Shown here: piece after piece, positions 6,205-6,270 of the stretch
Position numbering within the stretch: position 1 is the stretch's first letter
Layout of the letters: each line of letters opens with the position of its first letter
Origin: BOG-1112 sp964635325
Lineage (GTDB): Bacteria; Bdellovibrionota_B; Oligoflexia; Oligoflexales; Bog-1112
Assembly: GCA_964635325.1 (NCBI GenBank)
Contig: CAZWOL010000100.1
Location: forward strand, 1 to 6,270
Length of the DNA stretch: 6,270 nucleotides
Direction of reading: 5' to 3'
The notes under the pieces: model-generated
Database searches by the model: none
What the model was told of the DNA's origin: nothing
The model's input: only the letters and a program-made list of their open reading frames with translations
Position numbers and translations under genes: made by a program

Positions 6205-6270
6205 CATTCGATTGCACTGGTCGAGAATTTTCTGCAGCGAAAGCAAGCTGGCTAAGCAAGCGCGCTTTTA
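6205..6270 (-). other. Upstream region of the hydrolase gene; nothing firm
   Basis: This is the leader side of the hydrolase gene. It contains a direct repeat AAGCAAGC (6241-6248 and 6254-6261, + strand). No convincing promoter hexamers are seen; the promoter or a preceding gene probably lies outside the window. Confidence 0.3.

Overview
The window is AT-leaning bacterial DNA with five protein-coding genes. Three are on the + strand at the left and two are on the - strand at the right. Two consecutive + strand products start with lipoprotein-type signal peptides, and the codon use and Shine-Dalgarno sites look bacterial. A Gram-negative host is therefore likely. I cannot place it further: Bdellovibrionota/Oligoflexia-like or other environmental or host-associated Gram-negatives are possible, but that is only an impression. 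No rRNA, tRNA, CRISPR array, insertion sequence or phage gene is visible.

Left part (1-4052): the 3' portion of an unrecognised gene (2-715) encodes a protein with a duplicated proline motif, a Gly/Ala-rich membrane helix and a short C-terminal helix. After a 198-bp intergenic stretch with a plausible sigma70-type promoter comes a large gene (914-3217). It encodes an ABC1/UbiB(COQ8)-type protein-kinase-like domain behind a lipoprotein-like signal, followed by a Thr/Pro/Ser/Ala-rich linker and a small C-terminal domain. A run of exactly 100 Ns (2740-2839), almost certainly an assembly gap of unknown length, falls in the linker, so the true linker length and frame continuity are not proven. One base after its stop, 3219-4052 encodes a second lipoprotein, made of about four to five ankyrin repeats. 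The two genes are almost certainly co-transcribed. The C-terminal domain of the kinase-like protein shares an AKKNxETL segment with the first ankyrin-like unit of its neighbour.

Right part (4053-6270): a standalone AAA_14/DUF4143 ATPase (4060-5199, - strand) converges on the ankyrin gene with only 7 bp between the stops. Its start region holds a striking set of TCCAAAT/ATTTGGA half-sites with a TATCATGATA core. These form two alternative dyads, one of which places the Shine-Dalgarno bases in its loop. Upstream on the same strand lies a complete MBL-fold (metallo-beta-lactamase superfamily) hydrolase (5308-6192).

Most interesting: an ABC1/UbiB-type kinase fold that seems to be exported as a lipoprotein, with both family-defining motifs altered (KxGQ to KLLQ, ExD to ELN), translationally coupled to an ankyrin lipoprotein; and the symmetrical control region of the ATPase gene. 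The functional link between the left operon, the ATPase and the hydrolase is not evident; they look like independent units.
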